Notes: generated from the sequence alone by a model not told the origin. Counted from the stretch's first letter, positions 9,093 to 18,759 are shown. The stretch is DNA of 33,444 bases from Candidatus Methanoperedens sp. (GCA_027460615.1 JAPZAO010000023.1:1-33444), one strand, 5' to 3'. Numbers and translations are program-made.

Positions 9093-9896
9093 ATGGCGAG
9101 AGTAAAAGATATCCGACCGCTACCCCGGGCCCTAATCGGGCATACAGGTTTTGTCGGTGGGAACATCTTGCGGCAAAGTCGGTTCGATTTTCTCTATAAC
9201 ACTAAGAACATAGACAAAATGCTGGAAGTGGGACGGTTTGAGATCGTGGTCTGCGCTGCACCCGACAGTGTCAAATGGCGTGCCAATAAATATCCCGAAG
9301 AGGATTTCGCCTCGATAAAACGATTGATGAATGTTCTTGAATCGATCCAAACCCAGAAGTTCATCCTAATTTCTACCATCGACGTTTATCCCGCGGCGCG
9401 AATGGTGGATGAGGATTTTCCTATCGACTTGGAGGAGCTGGCACCTTACAGCAGACACCGACGGCAGCTGGAGCTGTTTGTCGAAAACAGGTTCGATGCT
9501 CTTGTGGTCCGTCTACCTGGTCTATTTGGTTCGGGACTACGTAAGAATATCATTTACGATTTGCTGCATAATGACCAGAAATTTGTCCACCAAGACGGGG
9601 TTTTACAGTATTACAATCTCGAAAATATTTGGCGTGACTTGAACATCGCGCTAAAGAACGATATCAAAGTCCTGAATATTGCTCCCGAGCCCATAGCTGT
9701 GAAAGAAATTGCCAAAGCAGCGTTTGGGATTGAATTAGATAATGATTTGCCGCCTCCACCACCCCTGTACGACATGCATACAAAGCACGCATTATTCTGG
9801 AACAGAGAGGGCGTTTATCTTTATGATAAAGGGGCTATCTTAGACGAATTGCGGAATTTTGTAGCGGGATGGAGGATAGCCCGGGAGAACACATGA
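9093..9896 (+). CDS. SDR-like protein with Tyr-x3-Arg in place of the catalytic lysine
   Basis: The 267-residue protein keeps a Rossmann start (GHTGFVG, 16-22) and an ISTIDVYP block but has Tyr119-Ser-Arg-His-Arg123 where SDRs have Tyr-x3-Lys. The acceptor loop DLPPPPPLYDMHTKHA is Pro-rich. It is shorter than typical sugar epimerases. It may be a noncanonical NAD-dependent epimerase/reductase or a catalytically altered subunit. Its stop overlaps the ATG of the fucosyltransferase chimera (ATGA at 9893-9896), so the original operon placed a glycosyltransferase immediately after it. Confidence 0.65.
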   Translation: MARVKDIRPLPRALIGHTGFVGGNILRQSRFDFLYNTKNIDKMLEVGRFEIVVCAAPDSVKWRANKYPEEDFASIKRLMNVLESIQTQKFILISTIDVYPAARMVDEDFPIDLEELAPYSRHRRQLELFVENRFDALVVRLPGLFGSGLRKNIIYDLLHNDQKFVHQDGVLQYYNLENIWRDLNIALKNDIKVLNIAPEPIAVKEIAKAAFGIELDNDLPPPPPLYDMHTKHALFWNREGVYLYDKGAILDELRNFVAGWRIARENT

Positions 9897-10156
9897 TTAT
9901 CGCACGTTTAAAGGGAGGGTTAGGTAATCGGTTATTTATCTATGCAGCTGCGCGAGGTATCGCTTCAAAGCACAATATCCCACCTCGCCGGTTGCATGGC
10001 GTTGGGAATGTGGCGAACCCGCAGCCACTCTCTTCAATTAAAGATATGATCGAAAAGATAGACCCTGCAACATGCCCAAGGTGTACATTTGGACCATACA
10101 ATGAAATAGTTGAGAAAGTGTTCATCAAGGATAGTATGTGTAGGTTTTTCCCTTAG
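9893..10156 (+). pseudogene. Chimeric remnant: start of an alpha-1,2-fucosyltransferase (GT11) joined to the tail of another protein
   Basis: From ATG 9893 the first 30 residues read MIIARLKGGLGNRLFIYAAA and so on, which is the diagnostic N-terminus of GT11 alpha-1,2-fucosyltransferases (R-x-GGLGNxLFxYA). After about residue 30 the homology ends. The remaining 57 residues, including DPATCPRCTFGPYNEI and KDSMCRFFP, look like the extreme C-terminus of a different enzyme, possibly a radical-SAM protein with a Cys-x2-Cys tail. A GT11 enzyme is about 290 residues, so most of it is gone. Best explained by a deletion joining two genes in frame. The ATG overlaps the previous stop. The GT11 part is secure, the donor of the tail is a guess. 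Confidence 0.7.
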
Positions 10157-10166
10157 TCTGAAAAAT

Positions 10167-10188
10167 TGGGAATAAATAGCTTTTCCCA
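10167..10188 (+). terminator. Weak hairpin after the chimera
   Basis: TGGGAA at 10167-10172 can pair with TTCCCA at 10183-10188 around a 10-base loop, just past the chimera stop. No clear T-run follows, so termination activity is doubtful. The rest of 10157-10363 is AT-rich without a gene. Confidence 0.2.
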
Positions 10189-10363
10189 TTTCCATACTTT
10201 CAGGGCAAATAAAATAGTCAAAATTATTAATAATCTGTTTTTAGATTTCTATTAAATACTCAAAGAAATTATGTTTAAAACTGTAAGATTGCCAATATTA
10301 TTTTTCCGACGAAGAAACTAAAAACAGCATTAATAGAAATTTCTTTCTTTAAAAAGCCTTAAT

Positions 10364-11689
10364 TTGATCAATAGAACTCTGCAAAAATTATGGGTCTTAA
10401 CTCCTGAAGCCAGTTGGGTATTTGTTGGTCAGGTCGGAACAGGTATTGCAGGGTTATTAGGAATAAAGCTATTAACACATGTCCTTGATCCATCTGAGTT
10501 CGGTAAACTTGCACTTGCTAATACAATAGTAGCCCTTATTGGATTAAATTTCTTTGGCCCATTCGGGCAGGGGTTCACGCGATTCTGGTCGATAAGTAAA
10601 GACAGGGGAAATTTAGACGTTTTTTATGCTGTTACAAACCGTCTTACTATATTTGTTTGCCTCATATCATTTTCGACTTCAATAATATTAGTTTTTATTT
10701 TTAGTATGATAAAAGATTTGGATTGGACTATTTTAATAGCCCTTTCTTTAGTTATAGGTATTATTACAGGTCTGTTTAGCCTCAGAATAGGGATTTTTAC
10801 TGTAGCACGTCAGAGGAAACCTGCTGCAATCTTTGACATAAGTAACTCTTTTTTAAGACCCTTAATTGCTACATTTTTAGTTATCTTGACAATTGCAAGT
10901 GTAAACGTGGCGTTAGTAGGGTATCTTGTGGCTGCCATATTTGTACTTTTGATTGTAGAACGACTCTACTCTAAGAATGTTTCCGATGCTTCTTCTCAGC
11001 ATTTAGAATCAAAAACACGAGTACCATTATTACAAGGTTTGAGTAAAGAAATATTATCTTATTCCTGGCCTTTTCTTGTGTGGGGTATTTTTGGATGGAT
11101 TCATATGTCATGTGATAGATGGTCACTTCAAACCTTTCACGGAGCTGAAGTTGTTGGTGCATTTGCAGTAGTTTCACAATTATCCATATATCCTTTATCA
11201 TTTAGCTCAGGTTTCTTAAGTGCTTTATTTATGCCGATTGCTTTTCAAAAGGCAGGAGATCTTACTAAAAATGGGTCAGTAGCTTCCGCGAATAGAATAT
11301 TAACAGGTATGACAGGGGTTTATGTTTTAGGAACAATGTTTCTTATAGGAATTTTTATTCTTTACCATCAACAATTAATATTGCTCATAAGCAATGAGCG
11401 ATTTGTTACATACTCCTATCTACTTCCCTGGTTGACAACTGCTTGGGGTCTTTTTTATTTAGGGCAAGTGTTAACCCAATTTGGCTTGCTTGCGAATAAA
11501 CCTCAACTTTATATTATGCCTAAAATTACAGCTTCATTGGTGGCAGGAGGCGCCACATTTTATTTGTCGTTCAGAATGGGAGCTATTGGTGTAGTTTGGG
11601 GTTTGGCTGTGGCGAGTATTGTTTATGCTGTTTGGTGTATTGTAATAGCTTTTAAGTTTGTAGATGCCAATAAAATTAGCATTAGATGA
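10364..11689 (+). CDS. wzx: Wzx-type polysaccharide flippase (MOP superfamily)
   Basis: The 441-residue, very hydrophobic protein has about 12 membrane segments, with the opening pattern GQVGTGIAGLLGIKLLTHVL followed by DPSEFGKLALANTIV, which is the usual N-terminus of the polysaccharide-synthesis exporter family (PST/MVF). It would flip the lipid-linked repeat unit across the inner membrane. The start is TTG 10364; TAG at 10334 closes the frame upstream and no ATG lies between. It opens the AT-rich segment and is followed 30 bases later by the polymerase, the expected neighbour. Confidence 0.85.
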   Translation: MINRTLQKLWVLTPEASWVFVGQVGTGIAGLLGIKLLTHVLDPSEFGKLALANTIVALIGLNFFGPFGQGFTRFWSISKDRGNLDVFYAVTNRLTIFVCLISFSTSIILVFIFSMIKDLDWTILIALSLVIGIITGLFSLRIGIFTVARQRKPAAIFDISNSFLRPLIATFLVILTIASVNVALVGYLVAAIFVLLIVERLYSKNVSDASSQHLESKTRVPLLQGLSKEILSYSWPFLVWGIFGWIHMSCDRWSLQTFHGAEVVGAFAVVSQLSIYPLSFSSGFLSALFMPIAFQKAGDLTKNGSVASANRILTGMTGVYVLGTMFLIGIFILYHQQLILLISNERFVTYSYLLPWLTTAWGLFYLGQVLTQFGLLANKPQLYIMPKITASLVAGGATFYLSFRMGAIGVVWGLAVASIVYAVWCIVIAFKFVDANKISIR

Positions 11690-11719
11690 GTACAAGCAAA
11701 AAAGAGCTATAAATAAAAA

Positions 11720-13234
11720 ATGATTAAAAATACGGGTTTTATTATAAATCAGCAAACATCTATTAAAGATGGAATTGCTGACCGTCAGATAATTTGGGGG
11801 ATAATTATTGTTTTTATTGGGGCTATTGCTGCAATTTTAAGTTCAAAGCTTGGGTTGGGTCTATTATCAGTATGGCCTGTTATTATTCTCTTTTTTGTTT
11901 TTGTTAAACATTACGAATTAGGTTTAATATGTTTTGTATTATCTTTTGCTTATCAGGCGCCGGTTATTTTTGCCCCAAGTTTTGGTCTTTCCGCTATTAT
12001 TCGATTGGATGAAATGATATTCGTATCAATTTTCCCTGTATGGCTTTTAAGGAAATCTGTCAGGCAGGAAAAGTCACTGGCCCGCTCTCCTTTAAGGAAC
12101 CCCTTATTATTTTACGCCCTGATTGCGTTTCTCTCATTGCTTGTGCGTTACAACGAAATCAGTTCAACTCCTTTTTTGCATACCGGTACGGGCATGATAG
12201 GGCTTTCACCGCTTATTTTAAGACTTTTCGAAGTAGTCGGTGGGTATTTAATGCTCACCGATCAATGGACAGCTCAGAAGACACAGCAAAGTCTTTTCAG
12301 ATGCTTGCATATTGTCGCTGGGTTTGCAGTAGTATTCAGCTCCCTTGCTTCTCATGGATTCCTGCCAAAAGATTTCTTTGGCATAGAAATGTATGATCCC
12401 TATGCTTGGTTAACAAGGTTCTCTCTCTATGGCAATACAAGCGCATGGGGTGTTTTATTAGTAATATATTTTCTTATACTTCTCTATTGGTTTTTATATT
12501 TTAAACCTGTGATAGGAAAAATTGTTTTTATTTTATTAATGATCCTATGCGTTGATGCCATTCTAATTTCCGGAACAAAAACTGCTATGATTAGCTTAAT
12601 GGTAGGTCTTATCTTGCTTATGATCAGAGAAAGTAAGAATTTTAAGCTTTCGACAAGGATGTTGATTATTGCCTTTATCATAGTGTCTTCTGGGATGTGG
12701 TTTTTGGAACAGTTTGCAACAGCAGAACAGAAAAGGGAAGTTTATGGCCAGTTAGAGAGCGCTTATGTTGCTACAGGAATTAGAGGTTTCGAAAAAGCTT
12801 ATCATGAAACATCCCTTGGGAGCAGATTTGACAACTGGGGTAGGTTTGTCGAAACAGTGCAAGAAGAGCCTGAGTTATTAGTGTTAGGCCGAGGTTGGCA
12901 GCGAAGAGCTATTTATGAAACCGGCATTTCATTGCATGCTGACCTATTAACATCGACACATGACATGGGAATCTTGGGAGCAGTTTTTGTAATATGGCTT
13001 TATTTTAAAATGTTCACGCAATTTTCTATCAAAATAAAACAACCTTTTTCGACAGGAGAAACAAAATTATTAAATTCAATTATGCAAATCTTAGTTCTAT
13101 TAATAATTGCCAGTTCTTTCTCCAGTGAGAACTTAACATTATATCCAGGAATTGATGTGCAATTTCCTTTTATAATAACAATTATGGCAATTACGTGGAG
13201 CTATATTAGAGGGCTTAATTATAGGACGATTTAA
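11720..13234 (+). CDS. wzy: O-antigen polymerase-like membrane protein (Wzy)
   Basis: The 504-residue protein has about 10-12 membrane segments and a large periplasmic loop (about residues 330-420) rich in charged residues. The segment ISGTKTAMISLMVGLILLM resembles the conserved region of the Wzy/WaaL ligase family (SxSRTAxL type), and the downstream loop SLGSRFDNWGRF followed by a GRGW element and an STHDMGILGA stretch fits the family's N/H-x-x-x-x-x-G pattern. Together with the flippase upstream this supports polymerisation of the repeat unit in the periplasm. An O-antigen ligase is the main alternative. The stop overlaps the next start by one base. Confidence 0.75.
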   Translation: MIKNTGFIINQQTSIKDGIADRQIIWGIIIVFIGAIAAILSSKLGLGLLSVWPVIILFFVFVKHYELGLICFVLSFAYQAPVIFAPSFGLSAIIRLDEMIFVSIFPVWLLRKSVRQEKSLARSPLRNPLLFYALIAFLSLLVRYNEISSTPFLHTGTGMIGLSPLILRLFEVVGGYLMLTDQWTAQKTQQSLFRCLHIVAGFAVVFSSLASHGFLPKDFFGIEMYDPYAWLTRFSLYGNTSAWGVLLVIYFLILLYWFLYFKPVIGKIVFILLMILCVDAILISGTKTAMISLMVGLILLMIRESKNFKLSTRMLIIAFIIVSSGMWFLEQFATAEQKREVYGQLESAYVATGIRGFEKAYHETSLGSRFDNWGRFVETVQEEPELLVLGRGWQRRAIYETGISLHADLLTSTHDMGILGAVFVIWLYFKMFTQFSIKIKQPFSTGETKLLNSIMQILVLLIIASSFSSENLTLYPGIDVQFPFIITIMAITWSYIRGLNYRTI

Positions 13235-14520
13235 TGCTCTCTTATAAAAAGAAAATATTTATAGATCGAACGATTGGCTTTATTACTGCCGTTATAATGC
13301 GGTTTTTAACAAGATTAGTTGGGACAATCCTCCGAAGAGATCATTCATTGCCAGAAAATCCTAAAGTCATAGCTGTAGCAAAAATTGTTGGCTTAGGTTC
13401 AATAGTATATACAGGAATATTATGTCGAGCGTTAAAGGAAAAATTCCCTAAAGCAAGATTAATCTATATTACAAGTTATAGCTCCCGGGAGCTTGTTAAA
13501 AGAATGAACTATATTGATGAAATTTTCTTAGTTGATGATAGGAATGTAATTCCGATGATAAGAAGTACCATATTCGTAATCATGAGATTATGGCAGTACC
13601 GGCCAGCTCTTTACTTTGACATGGAGGTGTATTCAAGTTGGTCAGCTATACTCGCTACTTTTAGCCTTGCCCTGAACAGATATGGATTTTATAGGAAAAA
13701 TGCTGAGTTTAAAAAAGGCATGCATACTCATATGATCTTTTTCAACACAAAACGCCATATCTCAGAAGTTTATAGCCAAATGGCATTATGTGTTGGAGGC
13801 ACACCCGATCCTAATTTAATTAATATACTGAATGTGCCCTCTGAGGATAAAGCTTTATGCTTTCAAACATTAGAAGCAATTGGGATAAATAATAATTCCA
13901 TAATTCTAGTGAATGTAAATGCATCTGAATTATTGCTAGAAAGGCGATGGCTTGCCGAGAAATGGATAGATTACCTTGAACAAATTACACAACAGTTTCC
14001 TGAGTACACCTTTCTGTTAATTGGTTCACCGAATGAACATGGATATGTTGCTGCTGTATCTAATAATTTGTCTCAGACTGCTCGCAATAAGGTTTTTAAT
14101 GTTGCTGGACGATTTACTTTTGGTGCTTTTTTAGCATTAGTAGAGAAATGCGTCTTAATGGTGACGATTGATTCGGGTCCCGTTCATTTTGCTGCCGCTT
14201 TAAATAGACCAACTATTTCAATTTGGGGTCCAGGTGCCCCTGAACATTATGCTCCTATAACTGGTCTCAACAAAATAATCTATGAACCTGTTTATTGTTC
14301 ACCTTGTTTATATCATGCAGACTTCCCACCATGTGAGGGGAATAATGTATGTGTAAGAGATATATCAGTTTTTACTATCCTTGAAGCTACCAAAGAAATT
14401 ATTGCTGATATCGAGTTGCATAGAGGTGAGCCATCGCAGAGTAAGAAAGAGGCTACATTTATTAAACCAAAAAAATTTTCGCCCGTTATTACCCACAAAA
14501 ATATAAAACTCAATAAATAA
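13234..14520 (+). CDS. GT9-family (heptosyltransferase-like) glycosyltransferase
   Basis: The 428-residue protein has a GT-B fold with the GT9 signature TIDSGPVHFAAALNRPTISIWGPG and a following HYAP, and an N-terminal VAKIVGLGSIVYTGILCRAL loop in place of the usual R-x-D-x-IGD. A pair of Cys in YCSPCLYH and another in PPCEGNNVCV resembles the CSPC motif of other GT9 enzymes. GT9 members transfer ADP-heptose or related sugars in LPS core or O-antigen. The C-terminal 40 residues are a basic extension. It overlaps the polymerase by one base. Donor sugar is unknown. Confidence 0.75.
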   Translation: MLSYKKKIFIDRTIGFITAVIMRFLTRLVGTILRRDHSLPENPKVIAVAKIVGLGSIVYTGILCRALKEKFPKARLIYITSYSSRELVKRMNYIDEIFLVDDRNVIPMIRSTIFVIMRLWQYRPALYFDMEVYSSWSAILATFSLALNRYGFYRKNAEFKKGMHTHMIFFNTKRHISEVYSQMALCVGGTPDPNLINILNVPSEDKALCFQTLEAIGINNNSIILVNVNASELLLERRWLAEKWIDYLEQITQQFPEYTFLLIGSPNEHGYVAAVSNNLSQTARNKVFNVAGRFTFGAFLALVEKCVLMVTIDSGPVHFAAALNRPTISIWGPGAPEHYAPITGLNKIIYEPVYCSPCLYHADFPPCEGNNVCVRDISVFTILEATKEIIADIELHRGEPSQSKKEATFIKPKKFSPVITHKNIKLNK

Positions 14521-14522
14521 AA

Positions 14523-16340
14523 GTGGAAAAAGTTGCACCCTCCCTTTTTCCAATGGGCAAAAGACAATCAATAATATATTGGTATATATTCTGGCTTATA
14601 TTATCTATAGTTGTAATGATTTTATCTATTAATTTTAACTGGTCTCATTGGGGAAATCTTGCGTTGGTTAATGATGATATTCATAGGGAGTTTGTAACTC
14701 CAATACGTTTATTACAGGGGGAAGTTCTTTACAAAGATTTCAATTTTTTATACGGTCCTTTACCTCCCTACATGAATTCCTGGATTATACAAATACCATT
14801 CTTTGACGCTTTTACTCAACTGCGCTTTACTGCGTTAGCACTATTTTTATTAAATTTATTATTTTTGTGGTTGATATGTCGAGAGATTGGACTCTCCTGG
14901 ATTTTTGGACCTGTTTTCTTCGGCATAGCAGCTTGGACAACCTCATACACGTACAATCCATCATCATTCAATGCTATTTATGGCACTTTATTTTCGACCT
15001 TTGGGGCATGGTGTGGAATAAGAACCTTAAAAGGGGAGAAATGGGCATGGTTTGGATTAGGGATTGCATGTGGCGCGGCAATTTTATCTAAACCTGAAGC
15101 ATTTTTTGTTGTCGGGTTAGCTTTTGTTGGAGCATATATATTCAATTATCGAACACAAAAGAGTGTCCTTAATTTAAATGCTCTAAGTTGCTTAGGTGGA
15201 ATATTTTTACTTGCAATGCCATTTATTATCTATCTGTTTTCTCAAGGTTTATCATTGGAATATTTACTTGAAGGGATCTTACAAGGCAGATTTCAAAAGA
15301 ATTTAAGCATGGGTTTCATCGAACAATATGGATATTTTTTTGGCATTAATCATGTTCTTGTGATAATAGCCGGAGTTATATTCATTGCACTCATTTTTTA
15401 TTTAATTAACTTATATCATGCCCGTAGGTTATTCAGATTCTATGCGGTATTTTCTTTGAGTTTATTAGTCGTGGTAGTTTTGGCAATTTATGGGCAATTA
15501 ACCAGAATAACTGATGACTATCAAAATCTTGGTGATTTTTTTGGCGGAATCTTAGGTTATTGGTGGTATAGACAAATTCCTGAGGGGATCTTGAAGAAAG
15601 GATATTTTATTTTTTGGCTCTCTTCTCTAGGTGGCTGGTTAAGACCTCTATTCCACATTGGGGCATTGGTTATTCCTTTTATGGTTGGTGGAGGATTGCT
15701 ATTGGCCACTGTTTTTTGGCTTTTGATTTTACCTTCTTTATTCCTGAGATTTTATCCAAATTTAATTAAAGACTCTCAACGGCTCACAAAGGTTTTTATA
15801 AATATTGGATTCATTGGAATTCTTGTATTCGGTTTTACAGGATTGCAAAAAAATTATGATTCCCAATGGAAATATCCATCAGTCAAGTTTGAAACAAAAT
15901 ATGGAAGTTTATTTGCTAACAGTAATGAGCAAAGTACTCAATTGGGGATAGAGGTAATAAATTGGATTCAAAATAATATTAGCAAAGACAAAAGGATAGT
16001 TGCACTTGAAGGATTGTCCATAGAGCTTATTTTGGGATGGTTACCTTGCCTCCCTTTATCACAACTAAATTATCAAATTTATAAAGGTGATACCCAAAGG
16101 ATAATATCTAAATTTGAAACACAACGAGATATTGAATATATATTAGTGCATGTTAGACAAGGGGGATATAATTTCGGAATTCAAGACTATAAATTAGCTG
16201 ATTATCTTGACACTAAGTGGAAACAAGTAAAACGATTTAATGTGCCAGATCAATTAACTTCTTTAACACAAATGTCGCCTGATAGGAAGCGTGATTCTGG
16301 ATTAGTAAAGGGTTTTATACTTTACGGGCGGAAATATTAA
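14523..16340 (+). CDS. GT-C superfamily integral membrane glycosyltransferase-like protein
   Basis: The 605-residue protein has about 11-12 membrane segments. The first periplasmic loop contains Asp51-Asp52 (NDDIHREFVTPIRLLQGEVL), followed by YKDFNFLYGPLPPY, a typical GT39/GT83-like arrangement in which the acidic pair is catalytic. Such proteins use polyprenyl-phosphate sugars to decorate a glycan on the periplasmic side. The start is GTG 14523, two bases after the previous stop. It may add a side sugar to the polymer; GtrA downstream could supply a lipid-linked donor. Family level only. Confidence 0.7.
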   Translation: MEKVAPSLFPMGKRQSIIYWYIFWLILSIVVMILSINFNWSHWGNLALVNDDIHREFVTPIRLLQGEVLYKDFNFLYGPLPPYMNSWIIQIPFFDAFTQLRFTALALFLLNLLFLWLICREIGLSWIFGPVFFGIAAWTTSYTYNPSSFNAIYGTLFSTFGAWCGIRTLKGEKWAWFGLGIACGAAILSKPEAFFVVGLAFVGAYIFNYRTQKSVLNLNALSCLGGIFLLAMPFIIYLFSQGLSLEYLLEGILQGRFQKNLSMGFIEQYGYFFGINHVLVIIAGVIFIALIFYLINLYHARRLFRFYAVFSLSLLVVVVLAIYGQLTRITDDYQNLGDFFGGILGYWWYRQIPEGILKKGYFIFWLSSLGGWLRPLFHIGALVIPFMVGGGLLLATVFWLLILPSLFLRFYPNLIKDSQRLTKVFINIGFIGILVFGFTGLQKNYDSQWKYPSVKFETKYGSLFANSNEQSTQLGIEVINWIQNNISKDKRIVALEGLSIELILGWLPCLPLSQLNYQIYKGDTQRIISKFETQRDIEYILVHVRQGGYNFGIQDYKLADYLDTKWKQVKRFNVPDQLTSLTQMSPDRKRDSGLVKGFILYGRKY

Positions 16341-16343
16341 AAG

Positions 16344-17234
16344 ATGGGACCAATTTGTCCAATTTGCAAACAAAGTGAGAGTATTATCATACAAGAATCA
16401 GTTTTTTCTATTTATTCTGAAATATCTTATAAATTAGTTTGTTGTAGGAATTGTAGCCATCTATTTACATCGGGATATAAAAATATAGATGTACTAAATG
16501 AGATATATAAAACGTTATATAATTATAGAGCACATCTTACAATAGAAAATGAAAAAAAATGGAGATCGAAGAAATATTTAAAAAAAATACAAAATTTTAT
16601 TCCAAAAGATATGACAATCATAGATATTGGATGCATGTATGGATTTTCACTTGAAGTATTTCGAAGATTTGGATATTCAAATTTAATTGGTATTGAAATA
16701 GAAGCATTAGCAGTTAAGAAATGTCGTGAAAAAGGATTTAATGTTTTTCAGGGAACATTCTCTGAATGGGTGAAATCAAGTCAGATGAATTTAAAAATAG
16801 TTCCCACTTGTCTATATTTGTCACATGTAGTTGAACATATTTATAATATTAATCACTTTTTTAAAGAATTAAAGGGAATTTTAAGCCCTGATAGTTATTT
16901 AGTTATTATGGTACCTCATTCTAAAGCAAGGACAATTAGATTATTCAAAAAATATTGGGGATGGTGGCAAGTCCCTATACATGTACATCACTTTACAAAA
17001 GAGTCTCTTTTATATCTATTATCTGCTTATGGATACAAGATAGAAAAGACTTTTAGAAGAGGCGGTGATTCTTTATTTTGGTTATCATCTTTAGCGTCTT
17101 TATTAGGTATAAAATCTAAATCGCAAAACATTTCATTTCTACAAAAACTAGGTATTAAGGGTGTTAGTTTTATTCTTAGATACTGGTTTTTCATAGGAGA
17201 TGAGGAATTAATTGTAGTTGCAAAGAAGAAATAG
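16344..17234 (+). CDS. SAM-dependent methyltransferase with an N-terminal zinc-ribbon-like segment
   Basis: The 296-residue protein starts CPICKQ with Cys5/Cys8 and later CRNC (Cys34/Cys37), a zinc-knuckle layout common in class I sugar methyltransferases. The SAM-binding motif is DIGCMYG (94-100), slightly off DxGxGxG, and SHVVEHI corresponds to the motif IV region. An HHFTKESLLYLL segment is typical of the Methyltransf_23 family. It is likely to O- or C-methylate a sugar or glycan. It is strongly AT-rich: 16501-16560 has only 11 G or C in 60. Confidence 0.75.
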   Translation: MGPICPICKQSESIIIQESVFSIYSEISYKLVCCRNCSHLFTSGYKNIDVLNEIYKTLYNYRAHLTIENEKKWRSKKYLKKIQNFIPKDMTIIDIGCMYGFSLEVFRRFGYSNLIGIEIEALAVKKCREKGFNVFQGTFSEWVKSSQMNLKIVPTCLYLSHVVEHIYNINHFFKELKGILSPDSYLVIMVPHSKARTIRLFKKYWGWWQVPIHVHHFTKESLLYLLSAYGYKIEKTFRRGGDSLFWLSSLASLLGIKSKSQNISFLQKLGIKGVSFILRYWFFIGDEELIVVAKKK

Positions 17235-17249
17235 TTGAAAATATCAACC

Positions 17250-17675
17250 ATGTACAATATATACAAAGTTAAAGAACAATTAAATTTCGGTCAGGTTATT
17301 AGATATATTTTAGTTGGTGGGATTTCAGCCTCAATCGAATTTTGTATCTTTTCAATTCTTGTTTTATATCTTCATGTTTTCTACCTTGTAGCAAATGTCT
17401 TTGCATTCTTTGTGGCTTTTCTTATAGGTTTCTGGCTTCAAAAATATTGGACTTTTAAAAATTATGAAAAAAAATATGTTAAACAGATGACGAAATCCTT
17501 CACAGTAGTCGGCATTGGGTTTTTATTGAATAATTTATTGGTTTATTTATTCATTGGTGTTCTCGGACTTCATATCTTTATAGGGAAGCCACTTGAATTA
17601 TTCTTGGTGTTCTTCTGGAATTATTCAGGCCAGAGGTTTTGGACTTTTAGGTATAAAAATGAGCAAACAATTTAA
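17250..17675 (+). CDS. gtrA: GtrA-family membrane protein
   Basis: The protein of about 141 residues has four membrane segments and the family pattern FGQVIRYILVGGISASIEF, then FLIGFWLQKYWTFKNY and WNYSGQRFWTFR. GtrA proteins are thought to flip undecaprenyl-phosphate-linked sugars for periplasmic modification or to assist such transfer. ATG 17250 is chosen because it begins just before the conserved region; TTG 17235, directly after the previous stop, would give 146 residues and cannot be ruled out. Its 3' end overlaps glf by 17 bases. Confidence 0.8.
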   Translation: MYNIYKVKEQLNFGQVIRYILVGGISASIEFCIFSILVLYLHVFYLVANVFAFFVAFLIGFWLQKYWTFKNYEKKYVKQMTKSFTVVGIGFLLNNLLVYLFIGVLGLHIFIGKPLELFLVFFWNYSGQRFWTFRYKNEQTI

Positions 17676-18759
17676 ATTTTTGATCGTTGGTGCGGGTTTT
17701 GCTGGTTGTACTTTTGCTGAGAGGGTCTCTACCCAGCTTAATAAGAAGGTTTTACTTGTGGATAAACGAAGCCATATCGGGGGTAATGCTTATGATTATT
17801 ACAATGAAGATGGAATTCTAATACAGAAGTATGGACCGCATATTTTTCATACAAAATCAAGAAAGGTATGGGATTACCTGAGCCAGTTCACAGAGTGGAA
17901 CGGTTATGTCCACAGAGTGATTGCCAAAGTGAGAGATAAGGAAGTTTATCTGCCGATCAATATTGATACGATGGAACTTCTTTATAATCGTAAGTTTACG
18001 GCGAAAGGGCTCAAAAAATATTTTGGCAACAAAATGGTAAAAATGGATAAGGTTAAAAATTCACATGATGTAGTTGTTTCGCAAGTGGGGGAAGAATTAT
18101 ATGAGTTATTTTTTAAAAACTATACAAAAAAACAATGGGGTGTTTATCCAGAAGAGCTTGATCCACAAGTGACTAAAAGACTCCAAGTTAGGTTTAATAG
18201 AGACAGTCGATACTTTACCGACAAGTATCAGGGCATACCGAAATATGGTTTTTCAAGACTTTTTGACAAAATGCTTAATAATAGGAATATTCATATTTTA
18301 CTAAACACAGATTATAGAAAAATAATTGACGTTTTAAAATTCGATAAGATTATTTTTACCGGCCCAATTGATTATTTCTTTGATTATATGTATGGCAAGT
18401 TGCCATATAGAAGTCTTGATTTTAAATTTGAGACTTTAGATATAGAGAAATTCCAAAATGCCGCCGTGGTTAATTATCCAAATGATCAAGATTACACAAG
18501 AATAACCGAATTCAAGCATTTTTACTTCCAAAGGCACAACAAAACAACAATTTGTTATGAATTCTCAAAGGGAGATGGAGATCCATATTATCCAATTCCA
18601 ATTCCCGACTACCAGAAGATTTATCTAAAATATAAAAAAGAGGCCGAAAAACTAAAAAATGTATATTTTGTGGGAAGACTCGCAGAATATAGATATTTAA
18701 ATATGGATCAGGTAGTGAATAGCGCTTTAAGAGTGTTTAAAAAAATAAAACATGGATGA
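17659..18759 (+). CDS. glf: UDP-galactopyranose mutase
   Basis: Glf interconverts UDP-galactopyranose and UDP-galactofuranose using reduced FAD. The 366-residue protein starts MSKQFKFLIVGAGFAGCTFA, with GxGxxG for FAD, then DKRSHIGGNAYDYY and KYGPHIFHT, the family's substrate-side His region, and ends with GRLAEYRYLNMDQVVNSAL. Length matches bacterial Glf. ATG 17659 is the start, because the protein begins there in the family; upstream in-frame codons belong to gtrA. It overlaps gtrA and the next glycosyltransferase, so translation is probably coupled. Confidence 0.95.
   Translation: MSKQFKFLIVGAGFAGCTFAERVSTQLNKKVLLVDKRSHIGGNAYDYYNEDGILIQKYGPHIFHTKSRKVWDYLSQFTEWNGYVHRVIAKVRDKEVYLPINIDTMELLYNRKFTAKGLKKYFGNKMVKMDKVKNSHDVVVSQVGEELYELFFKNYTKKQWGVYPEELDPQVTKRLQVRFNRDSRYFTDKYQGIPKYGFSRLFDKMLNNRNIHILLNTDYRKIIDVLKFDKIIFTGPIDYFFDYMYGKLPYRSLDFKFETLDIEKFQNAAVVNYPNDQDYTRITEFKHFYFQRHNKTTICYEFSKGDGDPYYPIPIPDYQKIYLKYKKEAEKLKNVYFVGRLAEYRYLNMDQVVNSALRVFKKIKHG

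Noticed and set aside
13234-14520. LPS inner-core heptosyltransferase I or II
   Set aside because: GT9 fold is clear, but the gene is embedded in a polymer-specific operon and diverges in the N-terminal loop; the donor cannot be assigned.
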